DNA of 64,000 nucleotides from Halobellus sp. MBLA0158 (GCF_041477585.1 NZ_JBGNYA010000001.1:1240001-1304000), one strand, 5' to 3'. Numbered from the stretch's first letter, positions 1 through 8,366 are shown. The notes: generated by a model from the sequence alone, not told the origin. Translations and numbers: made by a program.

Positions 1-106
1 TGCTCGGCACGTCGACGCGGGCGCAGCCGTGCCGACTGTTCGCCTTTTCGCCGCAGCGCTCTCTGTCGGCTACTCGGCCTCTACTTCCGGCGCTCCTTCG
101 CCCCGC

Positions 107-1702
107 TCAGTCGTGTCTAAAGCACCGCCGCCCGGTGAACACCATCGGCACGTCGTGGGCGTCGCAGGCGGCGATGACATCCTCGTCGTTGACCGAGCCG
201 CCGGGCTGGATCACCGCCTCGACGCCGGCGTCGATCGCCTCCTCGACGCCGTCGGGGAACGGGAAGAAGGCGTCGGAGGCCATCACCGCGCCCTCGGGGC
301 TCTTGCCCTCGGCGTGTTCGTCGGCCTTCATCGCCGCGAGCCGGACGGCGTCGACCCGCGAGACCTGGCCCATTCCGACGCCGACGGTCTCGGTCCCGTC
401 GGCGAAGACGATGCCGTTGGACTTCACGTGCTTGAGCACCTTCCAGGCGAACAGCATCGTCTCCAGCTGCTCGTCGGTCGGCTGGGTGTCGGTGGCGATC
501 TCGACGTCCTCGCGGTCGGGCGCCCAGCGGTCGCGCTCCTGGACGAGTCGGCCGCCGACGAGCCGCTTCTCGGTGAGCGCGTCGGTCCGCTCGCCGAGCG
601 ACCCGACGTCGAGGACGCGGAGGTCGTCCTTCGCACGGAGGACGTCGAGCGCCGCGTCCGTGTAGCCCGGCGCGACCACGACCTCCTTGAACGAGTCGAC
701 GATCTCCTCGGCGGTCGCCGCGTCGCACTCGCGGTTCAGCGCGACAATTCCTCCAAAGGCGCTCATCGGGTCCGTCGCGAGCGCGTCGGCGTAGGCGTCC
801 GCGAGCGTGTCGGCCGTCGCACAGCCCGCGGGGTTGGTGTGTTTGATCACCGCCGCCGCCGGCTCGTCGTCGGCGAACTCCTTGATCAGGTTCAGGGCCG
901 CGTCGGCGTCGTTGTAGTTGTTGTACGAGAGGCCCTTCGCGCCCTCGTTCAGCTGCGGCGCGCCGACGACGCTCGCTTCCGTGTCGGCGGCGTCGGCGTA
1001 GACCGCGGCGTCCTGGTGGGGGTTCTCGCCGTAGCGCAGTTCGGCCACGCGGTCGTTCGAGACGACGCGTCGCTCGGGGAAGTCGCCGCCGTCGTCGCCC
1101 TCGACCGAGACGGTGAGCTCGCCGTCCCGCTCCGAGACGTCGAGACGCCCTTGGGCGAACCACCGCACGGCGCGCGGGTACGCCGTGAACTCGGCGTCGT
1201 AGAGGACGCGCGACTTCAGCGACTCAGCGTTGTCGTCGCCGTAGACCGGCACCGACTCCTGGGTGACGACCGGCCCGGCGTCGACCTCCTCGGTGACGAC
1301 GTGGACGGTGCAGCCGGTCACGCTGACGCCGGCGTCGAGCACCTGCTCGTGGGCGTCGTCGCCGGGGAACGACGGCAGCAGCGACGGGTGAACGTTGAGG
1401 ACCGTCGGCGTCGCTTCCAGGAACGTGTCGGTGAGGATCCGCATATAGCCGTCCAGACAGATCAGGTCGAAGTCGTAGCTCGACAGCGCATCGAGGATCC
1501 GCCGCTCGTGGTCCGCGCGCGACTCGTCCTCGCCGCGCTCGACGACTTCCGTGGGAATGCCGCGCTCGGCGGCGGCGTCGAGGACGGGCGCGCCCTCGTG
1601 GTTCGCGAGGACGACGCCAAGCTCGGCGCCGCCGGGCGCTCGCTCGTCGATGTGCAGGAGGTTTCGGCCGCGGTTGCTCGCTAGGCCGGCGATCGTGGTC
1701 AT
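107..1702 (-). CDS. purH: Bifunctional GAR transformylase (PurN) - AICAR transformylase fusion
   Basis: About 531 residues. The first ~185 residues are a PurN-type glycinamide ribonucleotide formyltransferase, with the formyl-folate signature NVHPSLLPSFPG followed by the conserved VTGCTVH and VDAGPV segments. From about residue 215 the protein is an AICAR transformylase domain, beginning RYGENPHQ and carrying the catalytic Lys-His motif KHTNPAGC. The bacterial IMP cyclohydrolase domain (MGS fold) is absent, so this is not classical PurH; archaea usually close the ring with PurO. Both activities move a formyl group in de novo purine synthesis in the cytoplasm. The ATG at 1702 is chosen because MTTIAGLASN begins the Rossmann core; an upstream start at 1762 would add 20 non-conserved residues. 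Divergent from purB. Confidence 0.9.
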   Translation of the reverse strand: MTTIAGLASNRGRNLLHIDERAPGGAELGVVLANHEGAPVLDAAAERGIPTEVVERGEDESRADHERRILDALSSYDFDLICLDGYMRILTDTFLEATPTVLNVHPSLLPSFPGDDAHEQVLDAGVSVTGCTVHVVTEEVDAGPVVTQESVPVYGDDNAESLKSRVLYDAEFTAYPRAVRWFAQGRLDVSERDGELTVSVEGDDGGDFPERRVVSNDRVAELRYGENPHQDAAVYADAADTEASVVGAPQLNEGAKGLSYNNYNDADAALNLIKEFADDEPAAAVIKHTNPAGCATADTLADAYADALATDPMSAFGGIVALNRECDAATAEEIVDSFKEVVVAPGYTDAALDVLRAKDDLRVLDVGSLGERTDALTEKRLVGGRLVQERDRWAPDREDVEIATDTQPTDEQLETMLFAWKVLKHVKSNGIVFADGTETVGVGMGQVSRVDAVRLAAMKADEHAEGKSPEGAVMASDAFFPFPDGVEEAIDAGVEAVIQPGGSVNDEDVIAACDAHDVPMVFTGRRCFRHD

Positions 1703-1851
1703 ACCTGAGCCCCCTCGCGCGGGTAGTAAGTCAGTTGCGGTCTCCCCGAGGTGAGTATGCACGGACGCGGATAGCGTACTCGGAAAACGGGCTGAAACAC
1801 ACCGGATCTATGCACGGGAATGGGATACCCACCGCCACCGCTTCGACACGC

Positions 1852-1859
1852 TTTTTTAG
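1852..1859 (+). promoter_or_regulatory. TATA box of purB
   Basis: A TTTTTTAG stretch is centred about 26 bases before the purB ATG. This spacing in haloarchaea predicts a transcript starting at or next to the start codon. Confidence 0.5.
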
Positions 1860-1880
1860 CGGACGGCGGAGTCTCTCCGT

Positions 1881-3269
1881 ATGCAGGACCTCTCCCGTTC
1901 CGACCCGCTCGCGGCCGTGTCGCCGCTCGACGGACGGTACGCGGGCCGCACCGAACCGCTCGTCCCGTACGCCAGCGAGGCGGCGCTGATGCGGGCCCGA
2001 CTCCGTGTCGAAGTCGAGTACCTGATCGCGCTCGCGGACCTCGATGCGACGCCCCTGTCGCTTTCGGACGCCGAGCGCGCGGACCTCCGCGCCGTCGTCG
2101 ACGGCTTCGACGGCGAGGACGCGCGGCTGATCAAGCGGCTGGAGACCGAGGGCGCCGAGGGGTACAGCGCGACCAACCACGACGTGAAGGCCGTCGAGTA
2201 CTTCCTGCGGACCCGAGTCGAGGAGGCGGTCCACCCGTGGATCCACTTCGGGCTCACCTCCGAGGACGTCAACAACCTCGCGCACCGACTGCTCGCCAAG
2301 CCGGCCGTCGAGGAGGTGCTCTTGCCCGCGCTCGCGTCCGTCCGCGACGAACTGGAGTCGCTGGCGCGCGAGTACCGCGACACGCCGATGCTCGCGCGGA
2401 CGCACGGCCAGCCCGCGACGCCGACCACCTTCGGCAAGGAGATGGCCGTCTACGCCGCCCGGCTCGGACGGGCGATGGGCCGCGTCGCCGACGCCGCGTC
2501 CGGCCTCTCGGGCAAGCTCGCCGGCGCCTCGGGGACGTACGCGGCCCACGTCGCCGCCTACCCGGACGTCGACTGGCGCGCGTTCTCCCGCGATTTCGTG
2601 ACCGGGCTGGGGCTGGAACACACCGCTCTCTCGACGCAGGTGAACCCCTGCGACGACCTCGCGGCGCTGTTCGACGCGCTCCGCGGCGTCAACAACGTCC
2701 TCCTGGACCTCGACCGCGACGTCTGGCTCTACGTCTCCGACCGGTACCTCGGCCAGGAGGCCGAGGAGGGCGAGACCGGCTCGTCGACGATGCCGCACAA
2801 GGTGAACCCGATCGACTTCGAGAATTCGGAGGGAAACCTCTCGAAGGCGAATTCGGACCTCCAGTTCCTCGCGGACTACGTCACCACCTCGCGGCTCCAG
2901 CGCGACCTCTCCGACTCGACGGTGAAGCGCAACGTCGGCGCGGCGTTCGCCCACTGCCTGATCGGCTACGGAAAGACAGAGACCGGGTTAGGAAAGGTCG
3001 TCCCCAACGAGCGGGTGATGCGCGAGGACCTCGACGCCCACCCGGAACTCATCGGCGAGGCGGTCCAGACCATCCTCCGGCGCGAGGGCGACACCGAGGC
3101 CTACGAGCGCGTCAAGGAACTCACCCGCGGCCGCGAGGTGACCCTGGCGGACTTCCGCGACCTCTTCGAGGACCTCGACGTCGACGAGTCGGTCCGGGAG
3201 GAACTCCGCGCGCTCTCGCCGGCCGAGTACGTCGGCGTCGCCGACGCGCTCGTCGACGAACTCGACTGA
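1881..3269 (+). CDS. purB: Adenylosuccinate lyase
   Basis: 462 residues, the usual length. It catalyses two beta-eliminations in purine synthesis: SAICAR to AICAR plus fumarate, and adenylosuccinate to AMP plus fumarate. The fumarase/aspartase superfamily signature SSTMPHKVNP lies at residues 301-310 and includes the mobile catalytic loop serines. Further conserved segments are TSEDVNNLA near residue 135 and ARTHGQPATPTTFGKE near residue 172, which holds a catalytic histidine. It faces away from the PurN/AICAR transformylase gene, so two purine genes share a 178-base divergent promoter region. Confidence 0.95.
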   Translation: MQDLSRSDPLAAVSPLDGRYAGRTEPLVPYASEAALMRARLRVEVEYLIALADLDATPLSLSDAERADLRAVVDGFDGEDARLIKRLETEGAEGYSATNHDVKAVEYFLRTRVEEAVHPWIHFGLTSEDVNNLAHRLLAKPAVEEVLLPALASVRDELESLAREYRDTPMLARTHGQPATPTTFGKEMAVYAARLGRAMGRVADAASGLSGKLAGASGTYAAHVAAYPDVDWRAFSRDFVTGLGLEHTALSTQVNPCDDLAALFDALRGVNNVLLDLDRDVWLYVSDRYLGQEAEEGETGSSTMPHKVNPIDFENSEGNLSKANSDLQFLADYVTTSRLQRDLSDSTVKRNVGAAFAHCLIGYGKTETGLGKVVPNERVMREDLDAHPELIGEAVQTILRREGDTEAYERVKELTRGREVTLADFRDLFEDLDVDESVREELRALSPAEYVGVADALVDELD

Positions 3270-3306
3270 TGCCGGGCTCTTGCGATCGCCCCTTTATCTT
3301 AACTCG

Positions 3307-3328
3307 AAAAGGAATAAATCTTTTATCG
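3307..3328 (+). promoter_or_regulatory. gdh promoter with an inverted repeat over the TATA box
   Basis: TTTTATC is centred 27 bases before the gdh ATG. An inverted repeat AAAAG-N8-CTTTT (3307-3324) runs into this TATA element. Because the next gene encodes a GfcR-type regulator, this is a candidate control site; that link is inference. Confidence 0.4.
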
Positions 3329-3349
3329 GCTCGGGAGAGAGGAGCCTGT

Positions 3350-4426
3350 ATGAACGCGATCGCGGTCGAACGCGGGGGGGAGAGACCGGTCGTCGTCGAC
3401 ACCGCACGGCCGACGCCCGCGCCCGGCGAGGCGCTCGTCCGGACGCTCCGGGTCGGGGTCGACGGGACCGACCAGGAGGTCATCGCCGGCGGCCACGGCG
3501 GCTTCCCGGCGGACGCCGACCACCTGATTCTGGGTCACGAGGCCGTCGGCGTCGTCGAGGACGCCGGCGACACGCGGTTTTCCCCCGGTGACGTCGTGGT
3601 GCCGACCGTCCGGCGGCCGCCAGGCGAGTCCAACGAGTACTTCGACCGCGGCGAGCCCGATATGGCGCCCTCGGGCGAGTACTACGAGCGCGGGATCGAG
3701 GGCGCACACGGATTTATGTCCGAGTACTTCACGAGCCCCGGCGAGTACCTGGTGTCGCTGCCGCGCGAGCTCGCCGACGTCGGGTTTCTCGTCGAACCGC
3801 TCTCGGTCGCGGAGAAGGCGATCGAGCTCGCCGCCGCCGCCCGCTCGTCGTTCGATTGGGCGCCCGAGTCCGCGCTCGTCCTGGGCAACGGGAGCCTCGG
3901 GCTCCTCACGCTGGCGCTCCTCCGGGACCGCCACGACTACGAGCGGCTCTACTGCCTCGGTCGCCGCGACCGCCCCGATCCCACGATCGACATCATCGAG
4001 GAACTGGGCGCGACCTACGTCGACTCCCGGGAGACGCCGGTGGAGGCGGTTGCCGACGCCCACGAGCCGATGGACCTCGTCTACGAGGCCACCGGGTACG
4101 CGAAACACGCCTTCGCGACGGTCGAGGCGCTCGCGCCGAACGGGGTCGGCGCGCTCCTCGGCGTCCCCGAGCCTTGGGAGTTCGAGATCGACGGCGGCCG
4201 CCTCCACCGCGAGATGGTCCTGGAGAACAAGGCGCTCGTCGGGAGCGTCAACTCGAACGTGCGGCACTTCGAGGCGGCCGTCGAGGCGCTCGGGACGCTC
4301 CCGGAGTGGTTCTGCGACGCGCTCGTCACCGGCGTCTACGGTCTCGGGGACTTCGAGTCGGCGTTCGTCGACGACGACACCACTATAAAAACCGCCGTCC
4401 AATTCAGCGCGTATGAAGAACGTTGA
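3350..4426 (+). CDS. gdh: Glucose 1-dehydrogenase, zinc-dependent, haloarchaeal type
   Basis: 358 residues, medium-chain dehydrogenase. It oxidises glucose to gluconolactone with NAD(P)+, the first step of the haloarchaeal semi-phosphorylative Entner-Doudoroff pathway. Zinc ligands known from the Haloferax mediterranei enzyme are present: Asp38, His63 and Glu64 in GHEAVG, and Glu149 in LVEPLSV. The Rossmann motif LGNGSLGLL and the LYCLGRRDRPDPT segment are near-identical to characterised haloarchaeal enzymes. The ATG at 3350 gives the family N-terminus MNAIAVERG. It overlaps the downstream gfcR by 14 bases, so the two are probably co-transcribed. Confidence 0.95.
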   Translation: MNAIAVERGGERPVVVDTARPTPAPGEALVRTLRVGVDGTDQEVIAGGHGGFPADADHLILGHEAVGVVEDAGDTRFSPGDVVVPTVRRPPGESNEYFDRGEPDMAPSGEYYERGIEGAHGFMSEYFTSPGEYLVSLPRELADVGFLVEPLSVAEKAIELAAAARSSFDWAPESALVLGNGSLGLLTLALLRDRHDYERLYCLGRRDRPDPTIDIIEELGATYVDSRETPVEAVADAHEPMDLVYEATGYAKHAFATVEALAPNGVGALLGVPEPWEFEIDGGRLHREMVLENKALVGSVNSNVRHFEAAVEALGTLPEWFCDALVTGVYGLGDFESAFVDDDTTIKTAVQFSAYEER

Positions 4427-5063
4427 CGATCTCATCGCCAGCGCGGCCGAACTCGCCGAGCGTGGGCTCTCGAAGGGCGAGATCGCGGACGAACTGAACG
4501 TCTCCAGGGAGACCGCGAGCTGGCTCGTCGAGCGGAGCGGCTCGACGGGATACGAAGAGCCGGACCAGCCCGACGCGGAGACGACCGGCGCGAGCGGGCC
4601 GCACGACATCCACGTCGACTGGAGCGCCGTCGGCCGGGACTCGACCCGCCTCACCCAGATCGGGCGCGCGATGGCCGACCTCCTGTTGAAGGAGGGCGAG
4701 GAGGTCGATCTCACCATCGGCATCGAGAAGGCGGGCGCGCCGCTGGCGACGGTCGTCGCGAGCGAACTCGATACGGATCTCGGCTCCTACGCGCCGGCGA
4801 AACACCAGTGGGAGGAAGGCGATATCGAGGAGCTCGGCGGGTCGTTCTCCCGGAACTTCGCGCAGATCCGCGACCGCGAGTGCTACGTCGTCGACGACAC
4901 GATCACCTCCGGGACGACGATGCGCGAGACGGTCGAGTCGATCCGCGAGGAGGGTGGCGACCCGGTCGCCTGCGTCGTGATCGTCGACAAGCAGGGCATC
5001 GACGAGATCGAGGGGGTCCCCGTCTACTCGCTCATCGACGTCGTGCGCGTCGGCGAGGAGTGA
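4413..5063 (+). CDS. gfcR: Transcriptional regulator GfcR (HTH + phosphoribosyltransferase-like)
   Basis: 216 residues. An N-terminal helix-turn-helix (about residues 1-45, with GLSKGEIADELNVSRETASWLV) is followed by an orotate-phosphoribosyltransferase-like domain with the PRPP-binding motif VVDDTITSGTT. This architecture and position match GfcR of Haloferax volcanii, which activates sugar-degradation genes and is not a pyrimidine enzyme. It overlaps the 3' end of gdh by 14 bases, the same neighbour as in Haloferax. Regulation of gdh itself is expected from the family; the effector ligand cannot be seen from the sequence. Confidence 0.88.
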   Translation: MKNVDDLIASAAELAERGLSKGEIADELNVSRETASWLVERSGSTGYEEPDQPDAETTGASGPHDIHVDWSAVGRDSTRLTQIGRAMADLLLKEGEEVDLTIGIEKAGAPLATVVASELDTDLGSYAPAKHQWEEGDIEELGGSFSRNFAQIRDRECYVVDDTITSGTTMRETVESIREEGGDPVACVVIVDKQGIDEIEGVPVYSLIDVVRVGEE

Positions 5064-5139
5064 CCCGCCTTCCCCGGCCTCCCCGTCCCCGACGGTCGCC
5101 GACGCAACCCATTTGACTGCGGACCGCCTACGGGTCGGT

Positions 5140-5481
5140 ATGACGTTCCAGCCCGATTCGGACCTGTCCGACGACGAAGTGCAGTCCCGGGTCGACGAGG
5201 CCATCGAGTCCAACGACGTGGTCCTGTTTATGAAGGGGAACCGACTGATGCCCCAGTGCGGCTACTCCCAGCGCGCGGTGAACCTCATCTCCCAGTACGA
5301 AGAGGAGTTCGAGACGATCGACGTCCTCCCCGCGCTCGATCAGTACCGGGCGGCGCTCGAATCCCACAGCGGCTGGGAGACGATCCCGCAGACGTACGTC
5401 GACGGGGAGTTCATCGGCGGCAGCGACATCCTCGCGGAACTCGACGAGCGCGGCGAGCTCGAAGCGACGCTCCAGGCGTAG
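5140..5481 (+). CDS. Monothiol glutaredoxin (Grx4-like)
   Basis: 113 residues. The thioredoxin fold contains the monothiol site MPQCGYSQRAV, a CGYS variant of the CGFS motif of iron-sulfur-cluster-carrying glutaredoxins, plus the cis-proline stretch ETIPQTYVDG and the FIGGSDIL glutathione-binding segment. Likely role: iron-sulfur cluster transfer or redox repair in the cytoplasm, where haloarchaea use gamma-glutamylcysteine. An upstream in-frame TTG at 5113 would add nine unlikely residues, so the ATG at 5140 is used. Confidence 0.85.
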   Translation: MTFQPDSDLSDDEVQSRVDEAIESNDVVLFMKGNRLMPQCGYSQRAVNLISQYEEEFETIDVLPALDQYRAALESHSGWETIPQTYVDGEFIGGSDILAELDERGELEATLQA

Positions 5482-5534
5482 GGGAGGCGTCCGACCGGAG
5501 CGGTCCGTCCCGCCCAGTTACCAGATAGCAGAGA

Positions 5535-5544
5535 CCCTATAAGC
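5535..5544 (+). promoter_or_regulatory. Probable TATA box for the 188-residue hypothetical gene
   Basis: CCTATAAGC lies about 80 bases before the ATG at 5623, implying an untranslated leader of roughly 50 bases. The leader holds CCCGTAC (5551) and GTACGGG (5595) as possible stem arms. Confidence 0.35.
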
Positions 5545-5622
5545 CCCCGGCCCGTACCATCACGCAGGTACCGACGTCGCGTCGCGTCCGTCTCGTACGG
5601 GTACCATCCAACCACCATAACT

Positions 5623-6189
5623 ATGTCAGGCCGCGTATTCCGACTTCACTCGACACTTGAACTGCCCCTCGAAGAGGTCGAAGAGTACCTGAACGGTGAC
5701 CCGGACCTGCCCCCCGAGGTCGACGACGTCGAGGTGACCCGTCGCAACAACACGCTCATTCTCAAGGCCGTCGCCGCCGAGGACGACCTGAGCAAGTACA
5801 CGCCGACGGCACAGCTGAAAGCCAGCATCACGGAAAACCGCGTCTACGAGGAGGAGCCGCCGCGCGCCGGCGCGCCCCGCTGGGAGGAAGAAGAAGAGGA
5901 GATCCCCTCAGAGCTCGTCGAGTTCGCCTGCTTCAAGGGCGACCGCGAGACCGTCCTCCAGAACACCGCCCTCCAGTATCCGATGTTCCTCGTCCTCCGC
6001 GAGATCGCGCTCCTCGCCGAGAAGGGGACGCTCACGGCGATCACTGAGGTCGACGACGAACTCGAAGCCCACCGGATCGTCGAGGGCGAAGAGCGCCCGG
6101 CGAGCATCGAAGTCGTCGAGAATCCGTCCCAGAGCGAGGGCGGCTCGAACGGCGTGAACTGGCGCGACAACAAATTCATCTCGGACTGA
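5623..6189 (+). CDS. Conserved haloarchaeal protein, function unknown
   Basis: 188 residues, acidic and soluble. No signal peptide, membrane segment or catalytic motif is visible. The N-terminal half (residues 1-75) alternates short beta-type segments (VFRLHSTLELPLEEV, VEVTRRNNTLILKAV). A glutamate run near residue 90 links to a helical part containing VEFACFKGDRETVLQNTALQYPMFLVL. I recognise it as a protein found widely in haloarchaea but know no function. It stands alone; the next gene is on the other strand. Confidence 0.75.
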   Translation: MSGRVFRLHSTLELPLEEVEEYLNGDPDLPPEVDDVEVTRRNNTLILKAVAAEDDLSKYTPTAQLKASITENRVYEEEPPRAGAPRWEEEEEEIPSELVEFACFKGDRETVLQNTALQYPMFLVLREIALLAEKGTLTAITEVDDELEAHRIVEGEERPASIEVVENPSQSEGGSNGVNWRDNKFISD

Positions 6190-6267
6190 TTCTGCGGCGA
6201 CTCGACGCCCCGTTCGCGCGAGCGACGTGCGGAACGCGAGCGCAGAACCGCAGAGCCGCAGGACCCT

Positions 6268-7605
6268 TCAGCGCCGATCGGCCTTGTACGGGGCCTTCGC
6301 GACGGTCGCGGAGATCTCCGTTTCGACGTGGCGCTCGACGCTCTTGTTCCCGGAGCCGTCGGCCTCGCCCCAGGTGAGCGTGACCTCAGTACCGGGTTCG
6401 GCGTACTCGGTGTCGAGGAGGGCCAGCGAGAGCATCTCCCGGTGGTTGTAGATGTAGCTCATCCACTTCGAGACGCCGACGTGCTCGCCGTCCTTCGTCA
6501 CTTCGTCGTAGTGGCACGCCGACGAGCGCGGCGCCGGCATATCCATAAATTTGTGCGTCTCGCCCTCGCGGAAGAGCGACGCGAAGACGTCGACGACGTC
6601 GTCGTCGTCCCACACCAGCGTGACCTTCTTCCGGTCGGGATCGTCGATCTCCTCTTCGAGGGCCGCCTTGCCGACGAAGTCGTGGTCGAAGTCGACGATG
6701 TGGTCGTAGCCGACCTCGATCGGCGTGACGTAGTAGTCCTCGATGTCCTCGGAGTCGAAGCTCCCGCCGATGGAGATGAGCCCGCGCCGGAGGTCGAGCC
6801 ACTCGCGGAAGTCCCGCATCTCCTCGCCGGTGTAGATCGCCGGCACCGGCAGCGGGAGCCACCCCAGGACGGTGTTGGCGCTCTGGTAGCTCTTCGAGCC
6901 GAGCCGGCGGATTCCGTACTCCTCGCCGGCGTCGAGGATCGTTTCCCGGACCGCGTCGCCGTCGTCGTAGTCGCCCCAGAACTCGAAGCCGGCCTCGCCG
7001 GCCATCCCGTGGCGGAGGAGGTAGGCGTCGACGCCGTCGATCGAGACCTCCGCGAAGCGGAAGAAGCCGAGGTCGGGGATGTCGCCGTCGAGCGCTTCCT
7101 CCATCACGGCGACCGCGTCGGGGCCCTGGACCTGGAACCGGAAGTTCTCGGGGTCGTCGCCGGTCGCGACCGGCCGCGGCTGCATCTCGACGTCGACGTC
7201 GTAGTCGCCTGTTTCTGCCTGGTAGTCGAGCCAGTTGTGAGCGGCTGCGGCGCCGACGCTGAGGAAGCGGTCTTCGGCCTCGCGGAAGAGGATGGCGTCG
7301 CCGATGAGGTAGCCGTCGGGGTTGGGGACGACGAGCTGTTTCGCCTGCCCGACGTCGAACTGACTGAAGTCGTTGACGGCGTATTCGGCGTAGAGGTCGA
7401 CGGCCTCGCGGCCCTGGATCCGCAGGTCCGTCATGTGGTACGACTGGTCGGCGAACGCGACGCTCTCCTGCCAGGCGCGCTGTTCTTCGATCCAGTGGGT
7501 GAACTCGTCCGGGAGGTCTGTGAACTGCGCCAGTCCGAGGTCCCGGAGGAGACTCACGGGGCTCTCTGCGGACTGGATCGCGTCCTCTAGCGTGCGGTCT
7601 GACAT
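6268..7605 (-). CDS. GcvT-family methyltransferase, LigM-like O-demethylase
   Basis: 445 residues, aminomethyltransferase (GcvT/DmdA/LigM) fold. The N-terminal part SYHMTDLRIQG followed by VNDFSQF and PNPDGYLIGDAILF resembles LigM and DesA, tetrahydrofolate-dependent vanillate/3-O-methylgallate/syringate O-demethylases, more than GcvT of the glycine cleavage complex, which is near 370 residues. Expected reaction: transfer of an aryl-O-methyl group to tetrahydrofolate; haloarchaea do use folates. No gcvH, gcvP or metF is adjacent. DMSP demethylase (DmdA) is a related alternative. A TATA-like TATTATG lies 25-40 bases upstream. Substrate is inference. Confidence 0.72.
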   Translation of the reverse strand: MSDRTLEDAIQSAESPVSLLRDLGLAQFTDLPDEFTHWIEEQRAWQESVAFADQSYHMTDLRIQGREAVDLYAEYAVNDFSQFDVGQAKQLVVPNPDGYLIGDAILFREAEDRFLSVGAAAAHNWLDYQAETGDYDVDVEMQPRPVATGDDPENFRFQVQGPDAVAVMEEALDGDIPDLGFFRFAEVSIDGVDAYLLRHGMAGEAGFEFWGDYDDGDAVRETILDAGEEYGIRRLGSKSYQSANTVLGWLPLPVPAIYTGEEMRDFREWLDLRRGLISIGGSFDSEDIEDYYVTPIEVGYDHIVDFDHDFVGKAALEEEIDDPDRKKVTLVWDDDDVVDVFASLFREGETHKFMDMPAPRSSACHYDEVTKDGEHVGVSKWMSYIYNHREMLSLALLDTEYAEPGTEVTLTWGEADGSGNKSVERHVETEISATVAKAPYKADRR

Positions 7606-7726
7606 CGGAACTCACGCGGTACTCGGTAGATATTCACATAATAGTTTACGATACTGGTGCGAGAGTCCCGAAGGCGTCGGATATCCGTGGCTTCGTTTAC
7701 TCGCGGCCGAATACGGACGGCGGCAG

Positions 7727-7737
7727 TATACTTATTT
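7727..7737 (+). promoter_or_regulatory. TATA box upstream of the ACT-protein gene
   Basis: TATACTTATTT is centred about 34 bases before a tiny ATG-initiated frame at 7766 and 62 bases before the ACT-protein ATG at 7794. If the spacing is standard, transcription starts near 7760-7766. Confidence 0.45.
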
Positions 7738-7765
7738 CGACCCCACGGTTTGATTGGGACTGCCA

Positions 7766-7801
7766 ATGACTCGCACGACGGGGTGGGACGCCGATGAGTG
7801 A
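7766..7801 (+). CDS. Possible leader peptide (11 residues) overlapping the ACT-protein start
   Basis: The frame reads MTRTTGWDADE and stops, with its last eight bases overlapping the ATG of the ACT-domain gene. It begins at about the predicted transcription start, so it could be read as a leaderless upstream ORF that couples translation to the next gene. Three of the first five residues are threonine. It may equally be chance: a frame this short proves nothing alone. Confidence 0.25.
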   Translation: MTRTTGWDADE

Positions 7802-8318
7802 CGCACAGTCGGACATCCGGGCGTACACCCTCAGACTGGAGCTGATCGACGAGCCGGGCGAACTCCTCCGGTCGCTCCGGCCGATCGCGGACAACGGCGG
7901 GAACCTCCTGTCGATCTTCCACGAGCGGGGCAACGTCACCCCGCGCGGGCACATCCCCGTCGAGGTCGACGTCGAGGCGACGCCGGACCGCTTCGAGAAG
8001 ATCATCGACGACCTCCGCGACGCCGGGATCAACGTGATCCAGGCCGGCACCGAGCGGTACAGCGAGGGCCTCACGGTGATCCTCTCGGGGCACGTCATCG
8101 ACACCGACCTCTCGGACACGCTCTCGCGCATCCAGGAGTCGGCGAACGCGTCGGTGACGGATCTCTCGATCTCCGCGCCCGAAGGCACGAGCGACGTCTC
8201 CAGCGCCCGCATTCGCATCGGCGCCGAGCGCGGCGCGACCGAGGACGTCCTCACCAAGATCCGCCGGATCGCCGACGAGAAGGACCTCCGGCTGGTAGAG
8301 CCGCTCAAAACAGTGTAA
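7794..8318 (+). CDS. ACT-domain amino-acid-binding regulatory protein
   Basis: 174 residues. Residues ~9-80 form an ACT domain (YTLRLELIDEPGELLRSL with the ligand-contact turn NGGNLLSIFHERG), and the second half repeats a beta-alpha-beta pattern, so probably two ACT domains. In many haloarchaea a protein like this precedes homoserine dehydrogenase and is thought to sense amino acids. Here homoserine dehydrogenase is missing and the next gene, aroD, is convergent. Ligand unknown. Cytoplasmic. Confidence 0.8.
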   Translation: MSDAQSDIRAYTLRLELIDEPGELLRSLRPIADNGGNLLSIFHERGNVTPRGHIPVEVDVEATPDRFEKIIDDLRDAGINVIQAGTERYSEGLTVILSGHVIDTDLSDTLSRIQESANASVTDLSISAPEGTSDVSSARIRIGAERGATEDVLTKIRRIADEKDLRLVEPLKTV

Positions 8319-8324
8319 CAGCGC

Positions 8325-8338
8325 AAAAAGCGAAAATC
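8325..8338 (-). terminator. T-rich terminator of aroD
   Basis: Read on the minus strand, the 48-base convergent gap gives TTTTCGCTTTTTGCG just after the aroD stop. Paired T-runs are the usual archaeal intrinsic termination signal. Confidence 0.45.
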
Positions 8339-8366
8339 GACGACTGACGCCGTCGCGGCCGCCTTC

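Noticed and set aside
29-1684. Long open frame on the plus strand over the purine fusion gene
   Set aside because: It is the antisense shadow of the PurN/AICAR transformylase gene; its residues are arginine/glycine/aspartate-rich with no family motif, as expected in high-GC DNA.
6268-7605. Calling this gene GcvT of the glycine cleavage system
   Set aside because: It is too long and lacks gcvH/gcvP neighbours; the N-terminal pattern is nearer to LigM/DesA. DmdA remains an alternative.
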